NCBI GenBank assembly: GCA_910578835.1
Contig: CAJTSK010000023.1
Coordinates: 1-40,066, forward strand
Length of the DNA: 40,066 nucleotides
Direction of reading: 5' to 3'
Source: an uncultured Muribaculum sp.
GTDB taxonomy: Bacteria; Bacteroidota; Bacteroidia; Bacteroidales; Muribaculaceae
Shown: in pieces, positions 1-8,671 of the stretch
How the letters are laid out: each line of letters begins with the position of its first letter
Position numbering within the stretch: the first letter of the stretch is position 1
Position numbers and translations under genes: made by a program
Notes under the pieces: model-generated
Seen by the model: only the letters and a program-made list of their open reading frames with translations
What the model was told of the DNA's origin: nothing
Database searches by the model: none

Positions 1-49
1 ACATCAAAGCGGATATCCCCACTATTCCATAAATAAATTTTCTAACCAT
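1..49 (-). CDS. N-terminus of an exported or membrane protein, cut by the left edge
   Basis: An ATG at 47-49 on the minus strand opens a frame that runs out of the window after 16 codons. The peptide begins with a Met-Val-Arg-Lys-Phe start followed by a hydrophobic stretch (IYGIVGISALM), which looks like the beginning of a signal peptide or membrane anchor. A Bacteroidetes-type promoter lies just upstream at 74-103, so a real gene start is likely. Function cannot be said from 16 residues. Confidence 0.45.
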   Translation of the reverse strand, partial: MVRKFIYGIVGISALM

Positions 50-73
50 AGCTTATTTCCATTTAAGTAAATT

Positions 74-103
74 CAAAATTACAATTAATTTCACACCAAC
101 AAT
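74..103 (-). promoter_or_regulatory. Bacteroidetes-type promoter for the gene leaving the left edge
   Basis: Reading the minus strand, a -7 box TAATTTTG (plus 74-81) fits TAnnTTTG, and ATTG (plus 100-103) sits 18 nt upstream as a -33 box. Transcription would start near 67, about 18 nt before the ATG at 49. Confidence 0.45.
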
Positions 104-511
104 AACAAATCAGTTAAATTAACTCCAATTTTATTATATTTAACCATTCATTAATAATATAACACAAGGTCAATATAAGCAATCAGCAACAAAGTCAGCT
201 AATTGTCGTTAACCGACTCTTTAAGTTCAATTTCACACAAACCGAGTGCAATACCAAAATGATAGCGAGTACTGCTTTTAATAAATGTGTCATGATTGTG
301 TTGTTTGTTTTCACAAATTTACAACACCACGAATCAACATGTCAAAGATTAGCAGATTGAAATTTTCGCCAACACATCTGCTATCTAACTACAAATCAAC
401 AAGTTACAGCGTGAAGAATTTTATATTTTTCGCCAACCAGTAACTCCTTGACATTCAGTATCTTACATTTTGGATTGGCGAAAAATCAGTTAACTACTGA
501 CTATCACTGCA
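104..511. other. Gene-free AT-rich intergenic region
   Basis: No credible ORF or RNA gene is seen here. It is AT-rich and holds three copies of a TTTTCGCCAA motif (at 363 and 427 in direct orientation and at 475-484 inverted), a 7 bp inverted repeat (298-304 with 321-327), and the 12 bp inverted repeat listed separately. It lies downstream of the minus-strand TPR regulator and upstream of the gene that exits left. Confidence 0.5.
425..486. repeat. 12 bp inverted repeat with a 38 nt spacer, built from the TTTTCGCCAA motif
   Basis: ATTTTTCGCCAA at 425-436 is the exact reverse complement of 475-486. A third, direct copy of the core starts at 363. It could be a weak terminator for the minus-strand gene ending at 512 (the stem is followed by AT-rich sequence), or a set of binding sites for the neighbouring regulator. 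Confidence 0.5.
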
Positions 512-2188
512 TTACGCTAAGTATTTCAAAAGAATATCTTTGTCAGCACTATCAAGGGCGACAATTTTGTCTTTCAAACGCTTGCGTTTTGAATAGACGG
601 TCTTAATCTTTATATCAAGAAACAAGCATATCGCTCGCGGAGAAAGACCAGCAATATTAAGTGCCAAAAATATTATATCCTTATAACTTATCTCAGAATA
701 ATCATTGTGTAACCTGAATAACGCACCACCCAAAGAATTGTCAACAATATTCACTATATCTTCAATACCCTTATCGGAAGTAATATTTTTTAATTCTTTC
801 TCCACACGAGCAAACATGGTCGATTTAGCAGAAACGGAAGCCCCAGTATCATAATACTCATCAAACAAATTATTAAGAGGGGTAAACCACCTCGCCAACA
901 AGCGGTCAACGACGACACGAAGTTCATCACTATCCGCACCTGTATCAACTCGACTTGATGTTTCAGAAATCTTAGCCGTCAGTAGAGCTATTTCGTTAAG
1001 CTTAAGTTCAAGCTCCTTATCTTTCAACTGCATCCTAAGCTTTGCATAAATCACAATCAGAGCAACAATCAAGAGTACTATGACTATACCTATAGATATA
1101 TATCCATATACCCTTGAAATCTTTTGTTTAGCCGACTGGCTCTGAACATTATAAAAATCACGTTGAGCGCCTAAAACGCTTTGATTTACAGTTCTTATCG
1201 CAATATTATTTTGGGTGTCTATAAGTTTTTCGGTAAACGCTACTATGTCTTTTTTATCTCCAATATTCTTCAAATATTCCCACTTTGCAATATTGACAGC
1301 AAGAAATTCATGCACATCATTGGAATCAGCAATCAAATAGGCAGAATCAATATATTCCTTTGCCCTATCAAAATTACCAAGTTTCACCTCTGCATATCCG
1401 AGATCACCTAAATCAAAAGCAGATACTGCATCAATGCGCCGTAATTCATCAAAACAAATCTTCGCCTGCTCATACTCACCTTTTTCCACATAAAAATGAA
1501 ACAGATCCCGAATACATCGTGACAAGAATTCCGATTCCGAATAAGCTCCACGTTTTTCTGTAATTAAACGGTTTATTATAGCTATAGCCTTTTCATATTC
1601 TTTATTCGCCGAATAGTCTACTGCCAAATCTATCTTTGCCCAATCAGCATACTCAATCTCATCAGCAGCAGTATAGTAGGAAATGGCTATTTTGCGGAAC
1701 TTTATACTCTCGTCAATATTATATGTTCTATAAAATAAATCAGCGAGGCGCTCCGCTGATTTCGCTATCCAATAATAGTCACTGTTACGACATGCAATTT
1801 CGTAGGCTTGGGTAGCATCGATGCCAGCTCTATCATAATCTTCTGCATTATAATAAACTGTAGCTCCATAATATAATGCCATCATGCGATAGTGGTCGTT
1901 GCCGTGATTTTCGTAATAGGCGGTGGCAATGGAAATCAGGGAGTCGGAAGTGAGGTCGATATAGTTTTTGTCGTATGCCTGCGACAGCAGGAGGGCATGA
2001 CGCGCCTGCAGTTCGCCCGCCAATTGCGAGCCATCTATTGCTTCGAGAAGCATCAGGGCACTATCGGGACGCTCCGACATCACAGATTCAGCTGTCTGGA
2101 GAGCCGATTCATCGCCTTTACGGCAAGACACTGCAACAAGAAGCAGCAAAAGAGCAGAGAGCAAGTGAGGTAAACGGTATGTGGTCAT
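512..2188 (-). CDS. Lipoprotein TPR regulator with one membrane segment and a C-terminal HTH
   Basis: This is a 558-residue protein when started at the ATG at 2188. That start gives a clean lipoprotein signal (MTTYRLPHLL..LLLVAVSC, lipobox cysteine around residue 22); the longer frame to 2224 would run into the rpmE2 terminator. Residues about 40-340 look like TPR-type helical repeats (for example the YNAEDYDRAGIDATQAYEIA stretch). A single transmembrane helix lies near 360-384, followed by a short coiled segment. The last 60 residues form a LuxR/sigma-like HTH (DIIFLALNIAGLSPRAICLFLDIKIKTV, split over two helices). This architecture, periplasmic TPR sensor and cytoplasmic DNA-binding end, is common in Bacteroidales. 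Targets are unknown; the divergent-looking repeats and the gene to its left are candidates. It is probably transcribed on its own or by read-through from rpmE2. Confidence 0.75.
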   Translation of the reverse strand: MTTYRLPHLLSALLLLLVAVSCRKGDESALQTAESVMSERPDSALMLLEAIDGSQLAGELQARHALLLSQAYDKNYIDLTSDSLISIATAYYENHGNDHYRMMALYYGATVYYNAEDYDRAGIDATQAYEIACRNSDYYWIAKSAERLADLFYRTYNIDESIKFRKIAISYYTAADEIEYADWAKIDLAVDYSANKEYEKAIAIINRLITEKRGAYSESEFLSRCIRDLFHFYVEKGEYEQAKICFDELRRIDAVSAFDLGDLGYAEVKLGNFDRAKEYIDSAYLIADSNDVHEFLAVNIAKWEYLKNIGDKKDIVAFTEKLIDTQNNIAIRTVNQSVLGAQRDFYNVQSQSAKQKISRVYGYISIGIVIVLLIVALIVIYAKLRMQLKDKELELKLNEIALLTAKISETSSRVDTGADSDELRVVVDRLLARWFTPLNNLFDEYYDTGASVSAKSTMFARVEKELKNITSDKGIEDIVNIVDNSLGGALFRLHNDYSEISYKDIIFLALNIAGLSPRAICLFLDIKIKTVYSKRKRLKDKIVALDSADKDILLKYLA

Positions 2189-2214
2189 GTAAGGTAGAAG
2201 AGGGGGAAATAACA

Positions 2215-2248
2215 AAGCGGGCAACTCCTTTTCAGGGGATGCCCGCTT
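2215..2248 (-). terminator. Rho-independent terminator behind rpmE2
   Basis: AAGCGGGCA (2215-2223) pairs with TGCCCGCTT (2240-2248), with further CTCC/GGGG pairing inside. On the minus strand the stem is followed by a T-rich stretch, as expected for the end of the rpmE2 transcript. It lies between rpmE2 and the TPR regulator. Confidence 0.75.
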
Positions 2249-2271
2249 GTAAAAGGTCGTAGAAAGGTATA

Positions 2272-2529
2272 TTACTTAACTTTCTTACGGTTGCCGTAAC
2301 GGCTCATGAACTTGTCGACGCGACCTGCAGTGTCGACGAGCTTCTGCTTGCCGGTAAAGAACGGGTGAGAAGAGCTGGTGATTTCAAGCTTTACCAGCGG
2401 ATAGGTAACACCGTCAACTTCGATAGTCTCCTTAGCTGCCACGGTCGAACGAGTGATGAAGATTTCCTCGTTTGACATATCCTTAAATACTACTTCACGG
2501 TAGTTTGAGGGATGAAGTCCTTCTTTCAT
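2272..2529 (-). CDS. rpmE2: 50S ribosomal protein L31 type B
   Basis: The 85-residue product matches bacterial L31 of the B type: MKEGLHPSNYREVVFKD at the start, then the conserved SSSHPFFTGKQ and DTAGRVDKFMSRYGNRKK motifs near the C-terminus. It lacks the zinc-binding CxxC pair of the A type. L31 binds the large subunit at the intersubunit bridge. A perfect consensus promoter lies about 70 bp upstream and a strong terminator follows, so the gene forms its own transcription unit. Confidence 0.95.
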   Translation of the reverse strand: MKEGLHPSNYREVVFKDMSNEEIFITRSTVAAKETIEVDGVTYPLVKLEITSSSHPFFTGKQKLVDTAGRVDKFMSRYGNRKKVK

Positions 2530-2580
2530 ATCGGTTTATTTTTATTTATTGTTCAAATTGTTCAAAATCACGCTGGTAAG

Positions 2581-2612
2581 GCGTAAATTTGTAATGGCTT
2601 GCAAATTTACGC
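2581..2612. repeat. 11 bp perfect inverted repeat over the rpmE2 -7 box
   Basis: GCGTAAATTTG (2581-2591) and CAAATTTACGC (2602-2612) are exact reverse complements, 10 bp apart. The right arm contains the -7 box of rpmE2. Only one arm would be transcribed, so this looks like a DNA operator rather than an RNA hairpin. Confidence 0.6.
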
Positions 2613-2632
2613 ATTTCCCGTCACCTGACAAA
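2602..2632 (-). promoter_or_regulatory. Consensus promoter of rpmE2
   Basis: On the minus strand TTTG (plus 2629-2632), a 19 nt spacer and TAAATTTG (plus 2602-2609) match the Bacteroidetes sigma-ABfr consensus exactly. The transcript would start near 2595, leaving a leader of about 65 nt. Confidence 0.75.
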
Positions 2633-2661
2633 AAGTTTCGGCAACTTTTTTACGCTTTCCG

Positions 2662-4524
2662 CTATTCAAACTCGACAAGAGGAGCTTCTGTGCCAACGAT
2701 ATCGCCCGGTTTCACAAAAATACGCTTGATTACAGCGTCTTTCTCTACCTCAACATCGTTTTCCATCTTCATCGCCTCATATACAAGAATGACATCGCCG
2801 GGGGTCACCTTGTCGCCGGGCTTGAAGTTGACCTCAAGCACCTTTCCGCCCATCGGAGCTGAAAGCACCTCGCCGGTGATAGGCTCTTCGGGCTGCTTCG
2901 GAGCCTCCTTGGCGGCAGCATCGGCAGCGGCTTTAGCCTTCTCAGCATTGACCTTTTCCCACTCCTCGCCACGGCGACGCTTCAAGAAGCCGTTTGCCAC
3001 AGTGGGTAGAAGTTCGAGAAGGAGATATTCCTCATCGTTGGAAGCGAGCTTCACGCCGTCATATTCGGGCAACGACGGATTTTCAGGCTTCTTATATTTG
3101 GCTACGTCATAAGCCTTTTCCTCGGGGGAGCCGGTAATCTTCTCACGGAATGCCGGGTCGACGGGTATCGGAGTGTGACCATACTCGCCCTTCACAAGCG
3201 AGATAAACTGATTGGAAGGATTGGAGTAGTCGGGATTGCCTTTCTTGCGGTCGAGAGCCACGCTCACAGCCTGGCTGCCCACAATCTGGCTGGTAGGAGT
3301 CACCAGGGGCACAAGACCGGCGTCGCGGCGCACCTTCGGGATAAGGCGCATGGCATCGTCAAGGAGATCCTCAGCCTGAAGAGCCTTCAGCTGGGCTACC
3401 ATGTTGGAATACATACCTCCGGGCACCTCCGCCTCCTTCACAAGAAGGTTGGGCTTCGGGAAGCCGAAATATGCCTCGATGGCGTGGCAGGCATCGAGAA
3501 GTGTCTCCTCGTCATTTGCCTTGGCGGCACGTATCGCGCGGTCAAACTGCGCGTCGACATCGGCAGGGAGCTTGTCGACAAGAGGGTCAAACTCTTTGGG
3601 GAACGACTTCACAAGGTCGAAGTCGTGAAGCTCCTCGCGCACTGTGCGCAGCTCCTTGCGTATCTTGCCTACAGCCTCCATGTTGACCTCAACCTCGATA
3701 CCGAGCTTGCCGGCAAATACATAAATAAGTTCAAGCGCGGGAGCTGCCGAGCCGCCGCCAAACCACCATATGTTGGTGTCGAGTATATCCACTCCGTGAA
3801 TCATTGCCATGAGCGACGAGGCAAGACCATAGCCGGGCGTACAGTGGGTATGGAAATCGACCGGTACGGTCAGAGCCGCCTTCAGCTTCGGCATAAGCGA
3901 CGCGATACGCGAGGGATTGACAAGACCTGCCATGTCCTTCAGGGTGATAATCTTTGCTCCGTAAGCCTCCATGGACTTCGCCTTTTCCACAAAATACTCG
4001 TCGGTGAATATCTTTTCGGGTTTCTTGGCAAAAAGGCGCGCAAAAAATCCGGAGGGAGCCTCCTCCTTGGGGTCGACGGTATAGCATACGGCACCGTCGG
4101 GTATTCCGCCAAGCTCGTTGATCATGCGTATCGACTCCTTTACATTGTCAAGGTCGTTGAGCGCGTCAAATATACGCATCACGTTAAGCCCGTTTTTAAT
4201 CGCTTCCTTGTAGAAGCCTTCAAGCACAGAATCGGGGTAAGGCACATAGCCGAAGAGGTTTCGCCCGCGTGAAAGAGCGGAAAGAAGCGACTTGCCCTTC
4301 ATAGCCTCGCTTGCTTTGCGCAGGCGCACCCAGGGCGATTCATCAAGATAACGCATCACGGAGTCGGGAACAGCTCCGCCCCATACTTCCATTATATAAA
4401 AACCGGCATTTTCGTAAAGCGGCAAAAGTCGGTCGATACTTGATTGGGTCATGCGTGTGGCAAAAAGAGACTGCTGCCCGTCACGCATCGTGAGATCACG
4501 GATTTTCAATTTTTTTTGTTCCAT
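2662..4524 (-). CDS. Biotin-dependent carboxyltransferase, oxaloacetate decarboxylase alpha / pyruvate carboxylase B type
   Basis: This 620-residue protein has the HMGL-like TIM barrel first, then the conserved carboxylase domain, an Ala/Pro/Lys-rich linker (about 518-545), and a biotinyl carrier domain. Catalytic landmarks are visible: RDGQQS at 14-19, the active-site lysine in LKDMAG (K196), metal-binding His in FHTHC (H225, H227), and the biotin attachment site EAMKMEN with K586. It transfers CO2 between oxaloacetate or pyruvate and biotin. The beta/gamma membrane subunits or a biotin carboxylase are not beside it, so decarboxylase and carboxylase roles cannot be separated. The barrel segment after DILDTN reads WWFGGGSAAPALE rather than the usual SSMSMTYGH-like run of OadA. 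That may mark a Bacteroidetes subgroup. Confidence 0.88.
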   Translation of the reverse strand: MEQKKLKIRDLTMRDGQQSLFATRMTQSSIDRLLPLYENAGFYIMEVWGGAVPDSVMRYLDESPWVRLRKASEAMKGKSLLSALSRGRNLFGYVPYPDSVLEGFYKEAIKNGLNVMRIFDALNDLDNVKESIRMINELGGIPDGAVCYTVDPKEEAPSGFFARLFAKKPEKIFTDEYFVEKAKSMEAYGAKIITLKDMAGLVNPSRIASLMPKLKAALTVPVDFHTHCTPGYGLASSLMAMIHGVDILDTNIWWFGGGSAAPALELIYVFAGKLGIEVEVNMEAVGKIRKELRTVREELHDFDLVKSFPKEFDPLVDKLPADVDAQFDRAIRAAKANDEETLLDACHAIEAYFGFPKPNLLVKEAEVPGGMYSNMVAQLKALQAEDLLDDAMRLIPKVRRDAGLVPLVTPTSQIVGSQAVSVALDRKKGNPDYSNPSNQFISLVKGEYGHTPIPVDPAFREKITGSPEEKAYDVAKYKKPENPSLPEYDGVKLASNDEEYLLLELLPTVANGFLKRRRGEEWEKVNAEKAKAAADAAAKEAPKQPEEPITGEVLSAPMGGKVLEVNFKPGDKVTPGDVILVYEAMKMENDVEVEKDAVIKRIFVKPGDIVGTEAPLVEFE

Positions 4525-4566
4525 ACCTTTAAAAAACTTTGAGTTGGAAGGTTAATTTAAGGCAGG

Positions 4567-4574
4567 CAAAGATA
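4567..4574 (-). promoter_or_regulatory. -7 box for the carboxyltransferase gene
   Basis: The minus strand reads TATCTTTG (TAnnTTTG) about 43 nt before the ATG at 4524. The -33 position carries only TTTC/TTCC at 19-20 nt spacing, so the promoter is weaker than consensus. Confidence 0.45.
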
Positions 4575-4587
4575 AATGAAAATCGTT

Positions 4588-4611
4588 AATTATGGAAATA
4601 AATCCATAATT
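4588..4611 (-). terminator. Hairpin after the penicillin-binding protein gene
   Basis: AATTATGGA (4588-4596) pairs with TCCATAATT (4603-4611) across a six-base loop, nine bases past the stop codon of the minus-strand gene. The following T-run is poor, so terminator function is plausible rather than certain. Confidence 0.4.
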
Positions 4612-4619
4612 ATTTGCCG

Positions 4620-7001
4620 TCAATCAAACACGCCCTCGATGCTTTCCTGAGCGGAGTCAGACTCGTCGACATACTCGCCGTAATATTCCTTGGCACAAAG
4701 GTCAAGATTAGAAGGAAACTCAAACCTCACATCCTGTGCATAAGGGAGCGTAGGGTCGTCATACACCTTTTTCATGTACATGCCGTAGATAGGAAGCGCC
4801 ATCGACGCGCCCTGTCCCATCGCCATGCCGTTGAAGTGGATGTAACGTTCTTCACCTCCGACCCATACACCCGACACAAGCTGAGGGGTGAAGCCCATGA
4901 ACCAACCGTCGGAATTGGAGTTGGTCGTACCGGTCTTGCCACCCATCTGCGCCGTCAGCGAGTAAGGAGGGCGACGCAACCTGTTACCCGTACCGCCGTC
5001 GACCACATTGAGCAGTATCGAGAGTATCTTGTAGTAAGCCTCGGAGCTTATCACCTCGGTGTGGTTAGGCGCAAACTCAGAAATAACATTGCCGTTGCTG
5101 TCGGCTATCGCGGTGACAAACAGCGGGTCGACGCGCATGCCCTTGTTGGCAAAAGCCGAGTAAGCCGTCACCATCTCCTTCACCGACACGTCGCATGGAC
5201 CAAGGCAAAGCGCAATCACGGGGTCAAGATGATTGGTGATGCCGAAATTATGCATGTTGCGCACAAGTGTCGCCGGCGAGAGCTGGCTCATGAGACGCGC
5301 CGAAATCCAGTTGTTGGAGTTGGTGAGCGCCCACCGTATGTCGACCATCTCGCCTACACGCGCACTTCCGGCATTTCTCGGAGCCCACGGACGACCCACC
5401 TCGTCATAAATGACCGGCTGCTCGTTAAGAAACTGGTCGCAGGGCGTGTAGCCTTCCTCCATCGCGTAAGTGTAAAGGAATGGCTTTATGGTAGAGCCTA
5501 TCTGACGGCGGCCGGTCGACACCATGTCATATTGGAAGAACGCGAAATTCGGTCCTCCCACATATGCCTTCACATGACCGGTGACAGGATCCATCGACAT
5601 GAAGCCCGCACGAAGGAAATGCTTGTTGTACAATATCGAGTCAAGCGGGGTCATCACAGTGTCGACTGTGCCGGAGTAAGAAAACACCTTCATCTCCACA
5701 GGCGTGTTGAATGCCTTGGTAATCTCCTCCTCGGAGTAACCCGCTTTCTTCATCGCATACCAGCGGTCGCTCTGCTTCATGCCTTTCTTTATGAGCGCAT
5801 CGAGCTGTGACGACGACAGCTCCTGGCGATTGGTGGTGTAAGGCGCACCCTTTACGCCGCGTTTCTCACGGAAGAAACTCGGCTGGAGAGTATTGCCAAG
5901 GTGCTTCACCACAGCCTCCTCGGCATAGCGCTGCATACGCGAGTCGACAGTGGTGTATATCTTCAATCCGTCGGTATAGATATCATATTTTGAGCCGTCG
6001 GGCTTGGGATTTTTCTCAATCCAGCCGAAGAGAGGATTGGTCTCCCAGGCTATCGAGTCGTCGACAAATTTCTGTGCCTCCCATCCGCGGTAATCGGAAC
6101 GCACCGGCTTCTTAGCCTTAAGCACACGCCTCAGTTCCTCGCGGAAATATGGCGCAAGACCTTCCTTATGGTCGACCTTATGGAAGTCAAGCACGAGAGG
6201 AAGCTGCTTCAGCGAGTCAAGCTCAGCCTTTGTGAGCATGTCGTTCTTGTACATCTGCTCCAGCACCACATTGCGGCGGTCGCGGGTGCGTTCGGGCTTT
6301 CTCACGGGGTTGTAGTAGGAGGGGTTTTTCACCATACCTATAAGAGTTGCAGCCTCCTGCACGTTCAAGTCCTTGGGATCCTTGCCGAAATACACATAGG
6401 CAGCCGACTTGATGCCGACAGCGTTGTAAAGGAAGTCAAACTGGTTGAGATACATCTTTATTATCTCGTCCTTCGAGTAGCAACGCTCCAGTTTCACCGC
6501 TATCATCCACTCGATAGGCTTCTGGAGGGCGCGCTCCAACAGCCCGTCAGACGAAGGCGAATAAAGCTGCTTGGCAAGCTGCTGGGTGATGGTGGAACCA
6601 CCGCCGGCATTTTTCTGATGCATCACGAGAGTCTTCACCGCCACGCGGCCGAGAGCCCGCACATCGATGCCGGAATGCTCCTCAAAGCGGGCATCCTCAG
6701 TGGCGATAAGCGCGTCGATGACATTTTGCGAGATGTCGTCAAACTCCACATATACCCTGTTGCCCGTATTGGCAAAATAGCGGCCCAACTCTTCGCCGTC
6801 GGCCGAATACACCACCGAGGCAAAACGGTCTTTGGGGTTTTTAAGCTCCTCGATAGGAGGCATATAACCGATTACTCCGTTATAAACAAGGAAGAAAAAG
6901 AAAAATATGGCACCAATGACAAATACAAATAGCGCCCACATCGCGACGATGATACCTGTACGGCTACGTCTTGGCTTATCGTTATTATTGGAATCGCTCA
7001 T
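4620..7001 (-). CDS. Class A penicillin-binding protein 1A (glycosyltransferase and transpeptidase)
   Basis: Started at the ATG at 7001 this is a 793-residue bifunctional peptidoglycan synthase. A short basic cytoplasmic tail is followed by one transmembrane helix (about 18-42). The GT51 domain follows, with the catalytic glutamate in ATEDARFEEHSG (E102). The C-terminal transpeptidase has the penicillin-binding triad: STIK with the acyl-enzyme serine S503 and K506, SNN from S562, and KTG from K689. It polymerises and cross-links glycan strands at the outer face of the inner membrane. The longer frame up to 7079 is unlikely, because the -7 box at 7020-7027 falls inside it. It stands alone between two unrelated units. 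Confidence 0.93.
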   Translation of the reverse strand: MSDSNNNDKPRRSRTGIIVAMWALFVFVIGAIFFFFFLVYNGVIGYMPPIEELKNPKDRFASVVYSADGEELGRYFANTGNRVYVEFDDISQNVIDALIATEDARFEEHSGIDVRALGRVAVKTLVMHQKNAGGGSTITQQLAKQLYSPSSDGLLERALQKPIEWMIAVKLERCYSKDEIIKMYLNQFDFLYNAVGIKSAAYVYFGKDPKDLNVQEAATLIGMVKNPSYYNPVRKPERTRDRRNVVLEQMYKNDMLTKAELDSLKQLPLVLDFHKVDHKEGLAPYFREELRRVLKAKKPVRSDYRGWEAQKFVDDSIAWETNPLFGWIEKNPKPDGSKYDIYTDGLKIYTTVDSRMQRYAEEAVVKHLGNTLQPSFFREKRGVKGAPYTTNRQELSSSQLDALIKKGMKQSDRWYAMKKAGYSEEEITKAFNTPVEMKVFSYSGTVDTVMTPLDSILYNKHFLRAGFMSMDPVTGHVKAYVGGPNFAFFQYDMVSTGRRQIGSTIKPFLYTYAMEEGYTPCDQFLNEQPVIYDEVGRPWAPRNAGSARVGEMVDIRWALTNSNNWISARLMSQLSPATLVRNMHNFGITNHLDPVIALCLGPCDVSVKEMVTAYSAFANKGMRVDPLFVTAIADSNGNVISEFAPNHTEVISSEAYYKILSILLNVVDGGTGNRLRRPPYSLTAQMGGKTGTTNSNSDGWFMGFTPQLVSGVWVGGEERYIHFNGMAMGQGASMALPIYGMYMKKVYDDPTLPYAQDVRFEFPSNLDLCAKEYYGEYVDESDSAQESIEGVFD

Positions 7002-7019
7002 GTAATAATGAATTTGGTG

Positions 7020-7027
7020 CAAATTTA
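7020..7027 (-). promoter_or_regulatory. -7 box for the penicillin-binding protein gene
   Basis: The minus strand reads TAAATTTG, a TAnnTTTG match, 18 nt before the ATG at 7001. No clear TTTG lies 19 nt further up. Confidence 0.45.
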
Positions 7028-7112
7028 CATAATTTATGCCCATTCTGTATGTTTCAAACCTATAAAAATCAATAATCATCCATTAAATGAGAGAAATTAA
7101 AGCATCCATTTC

Positions 7113-7144
7113 ATTGATAAACCAATTTTTTCTTATTAACTTTG
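7113..7144 (+). promoter_or_regulatory. Promoter of the exopolysaccharide cluster
   Basis: ATTG (7113-7116), a 20 nt spacer and TAACTTTG (7137-7144) give a good Bacteroidetes promoter. Transcription would begin near 7151, about 100 nt ahead of the first gene. It lies in the divergent gap from the penicillin-binding protein gene. Confidence 0.6.
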
Positions 7145-7251
7145 TAGATACAAAACTAATTAAACCAACCTGCATCAACTAACCTGAATTTATAAGTGCC
7201 TTCAACTACCGCAATATTTGCTATGTGGCGGCATCTATAAACCTAACGATA

Positions 7252-8649
7252 ATGAACCGACCTGACAATATCATGATTGCTCTGAAAGCAATGGGCATTG
7301 CTGTAATGCTGCTCTTGCCGGGAGGATTATCATCCCTTTCGGCACAAAACCAGCGCGGCATGGAGATTCTTGCCAACTTTGACAAGCGCTTCGAGCATCT
7401 TGACTCGCTCATATTCGGCACCCGCGACGGAAGCCACCCCGCGTCATTGAGCGTAGCCGGCACATCATCTTCCGCCTCCGACACCCGCGACAATCTCAAC
7501 AAGGCTATCGATCACCGCGTGGAAGCAGAGATAGGCGAAATAAAGAGCCTTACAGGACTGCGCTTTACCGGACAGGCATATTACCGCCTTGACGGAGAGC
7601 TGGGCATGGACGAGGAAGACCCCGTATCGGTCTACAAGGGAAAGCTGCAGGCTGAATTGCGGTGGTATCCATTCCAGAGCGCCCTGTTCATGCGCGAGGG
7701 ACGTATCAAAGAGCAGAAGATACGCGGACAGATTGACAAGCTCGCCTACGACAAGGAAGACCTCGGCATGCTTGTCGAGCGACAGAAAGAGGCATTCCGC
7801 CAATATAGCGACTCACTCATGGGAGGCGTGCTGCTCCAGCGCATACGCAATCTCAACATGCTTAGCTCAGCTTACCTCTATCTCCTTGAAAACGAAAACA
7901 TCCCGAGCGACGACCTGCTGCAGATACTCAACGAGAAAGCCGAGGCTGAACGAATGCTTGCCTCTCTTCCGGGTCGGCATCTGCCGGCACTCGACCTGTC
8001 GCGACCGGCGGGCTACTTCGTGGTAATCGACACCACGGCATATATGGAACATGTGCGCCGCACCCAGGCCGACCTCTCCACCCTCCAGCTGCAGATGGAC
8101 CTGCTCGAACAGCAGGAAAAAAACACAAGCTACTGGAGCGAGGTCAACGCAGCCCCGTTTGTGCGCTATTCATATTATACACGTCCCCATGCTCCTAACT
8201 CCTCCAATATCGATGCGGGACTTGTGTTTACCATCCCCCTCTCATTTGAATTCTGGAAAAAGAAAGACGCCCTAAAGGCTCAACGCTACATACTATCGGC
8301 AGAAGAGTCCCACCTGTCGACGCGCATAATGGAGGCAATCAACGCGATATTGCTCGATATCGAACGCTACAACAACGCGTCGCTCGGTGAATACCGCCGC
8401 ATGGAAGAGCTGAAAAAATACCTCACCCTGCGCGGCAACGCCTATGACAACCGCGTAGGTGAATATAACCGTCTCGCACGCATGAAAGAGTATAACAGTT
8501 ATCTGTCATGCTGCGAGAAATTCATTGATTTCCAGTATCGCAAGGACTGTGCCATAGCTGACTTGCAGAAATTCCTGACCGATGAATCGGTGCTTCGCTT
8601 CTGCCGCGAGATACCGCTTGACTCGGTAAAAATCGAGATTAACCCATAA
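7252..8649 (+). CDS. TolC-like outer-membrane efflux/secretion protein
   Basis: The 465-residue product begins with a signal peptide (MNRPDNIMIALKAMG..GLSSLSAQ). A GTG at 7225 could extend it but would spoil the signal. After cleavage the protein alternates long, charged, coiled-coil-like helices with short strand-rich parts. An example of the latter is AAPFVRYSYYTRP, followed by a DAGLVFTIPLSFEFWKKKDA segment near 330-355. That segment resembles the beta-barrel crossing and following helix of TolC-family repeats, and the length fits the family. In this cluster it would be the outer-membrane exit for a polysaccharide, paired with the membrane-fusion protein 22 bp downstream. Sequence identity to classical TolC is low, so the assignment rests on architecture and context. 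Confidence 0.65.
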   Translation: MNRPDNIMIALKAMGIAVMLLLPGGLSSLSAQNQRGMEILANFDKRFEHLDSLIFGTRDGSHPASLSVAGTSSSASDTRDNLNKAIDHRVEAEIGEIKSLTGLRFTGQAYYRLDGELGMDEEDPVSVYKGKLQAELRWYPFQSALFMREGRIKEQKIRGQIDKLAYDKEDLGMLVERQKEAFRQYSDSLMGGVLLQRIRNLNMLSSAYLYLLENENIPSDDLLQILNEKAEAERMLASLPGRHLPALDLSRPAGYFVVIDTTAYMEHVRRTQADLSTLQLQMDLLEQQEKNTSYWSEVNAAPFVRYSYYTRPHAPNSSNIDAGLVFTIPLSFEFWKKKDALKAQRYILSAEESHLSTRIMEAINAILLDIERYNNASLGEYRRMEELKKYLTLRGNAYDNRVGEYNRLARMKEYNSYLSCCEKFIDFQYRKDCAIADLQKFLTDESVLRFCREIPLDSVKIEINP

Positions 8650-8671
8650 TAGCCACCGCTGATATACCGAA

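Noticed and set aside
4614..5810. Long plus-strand ORF (398 codons) opposite the penicillin-binding protein gene
   Set aside because: It is the antisense shadow of a clearly recognised gene, is rich in His/Arg as such shadows are, and matches no family.
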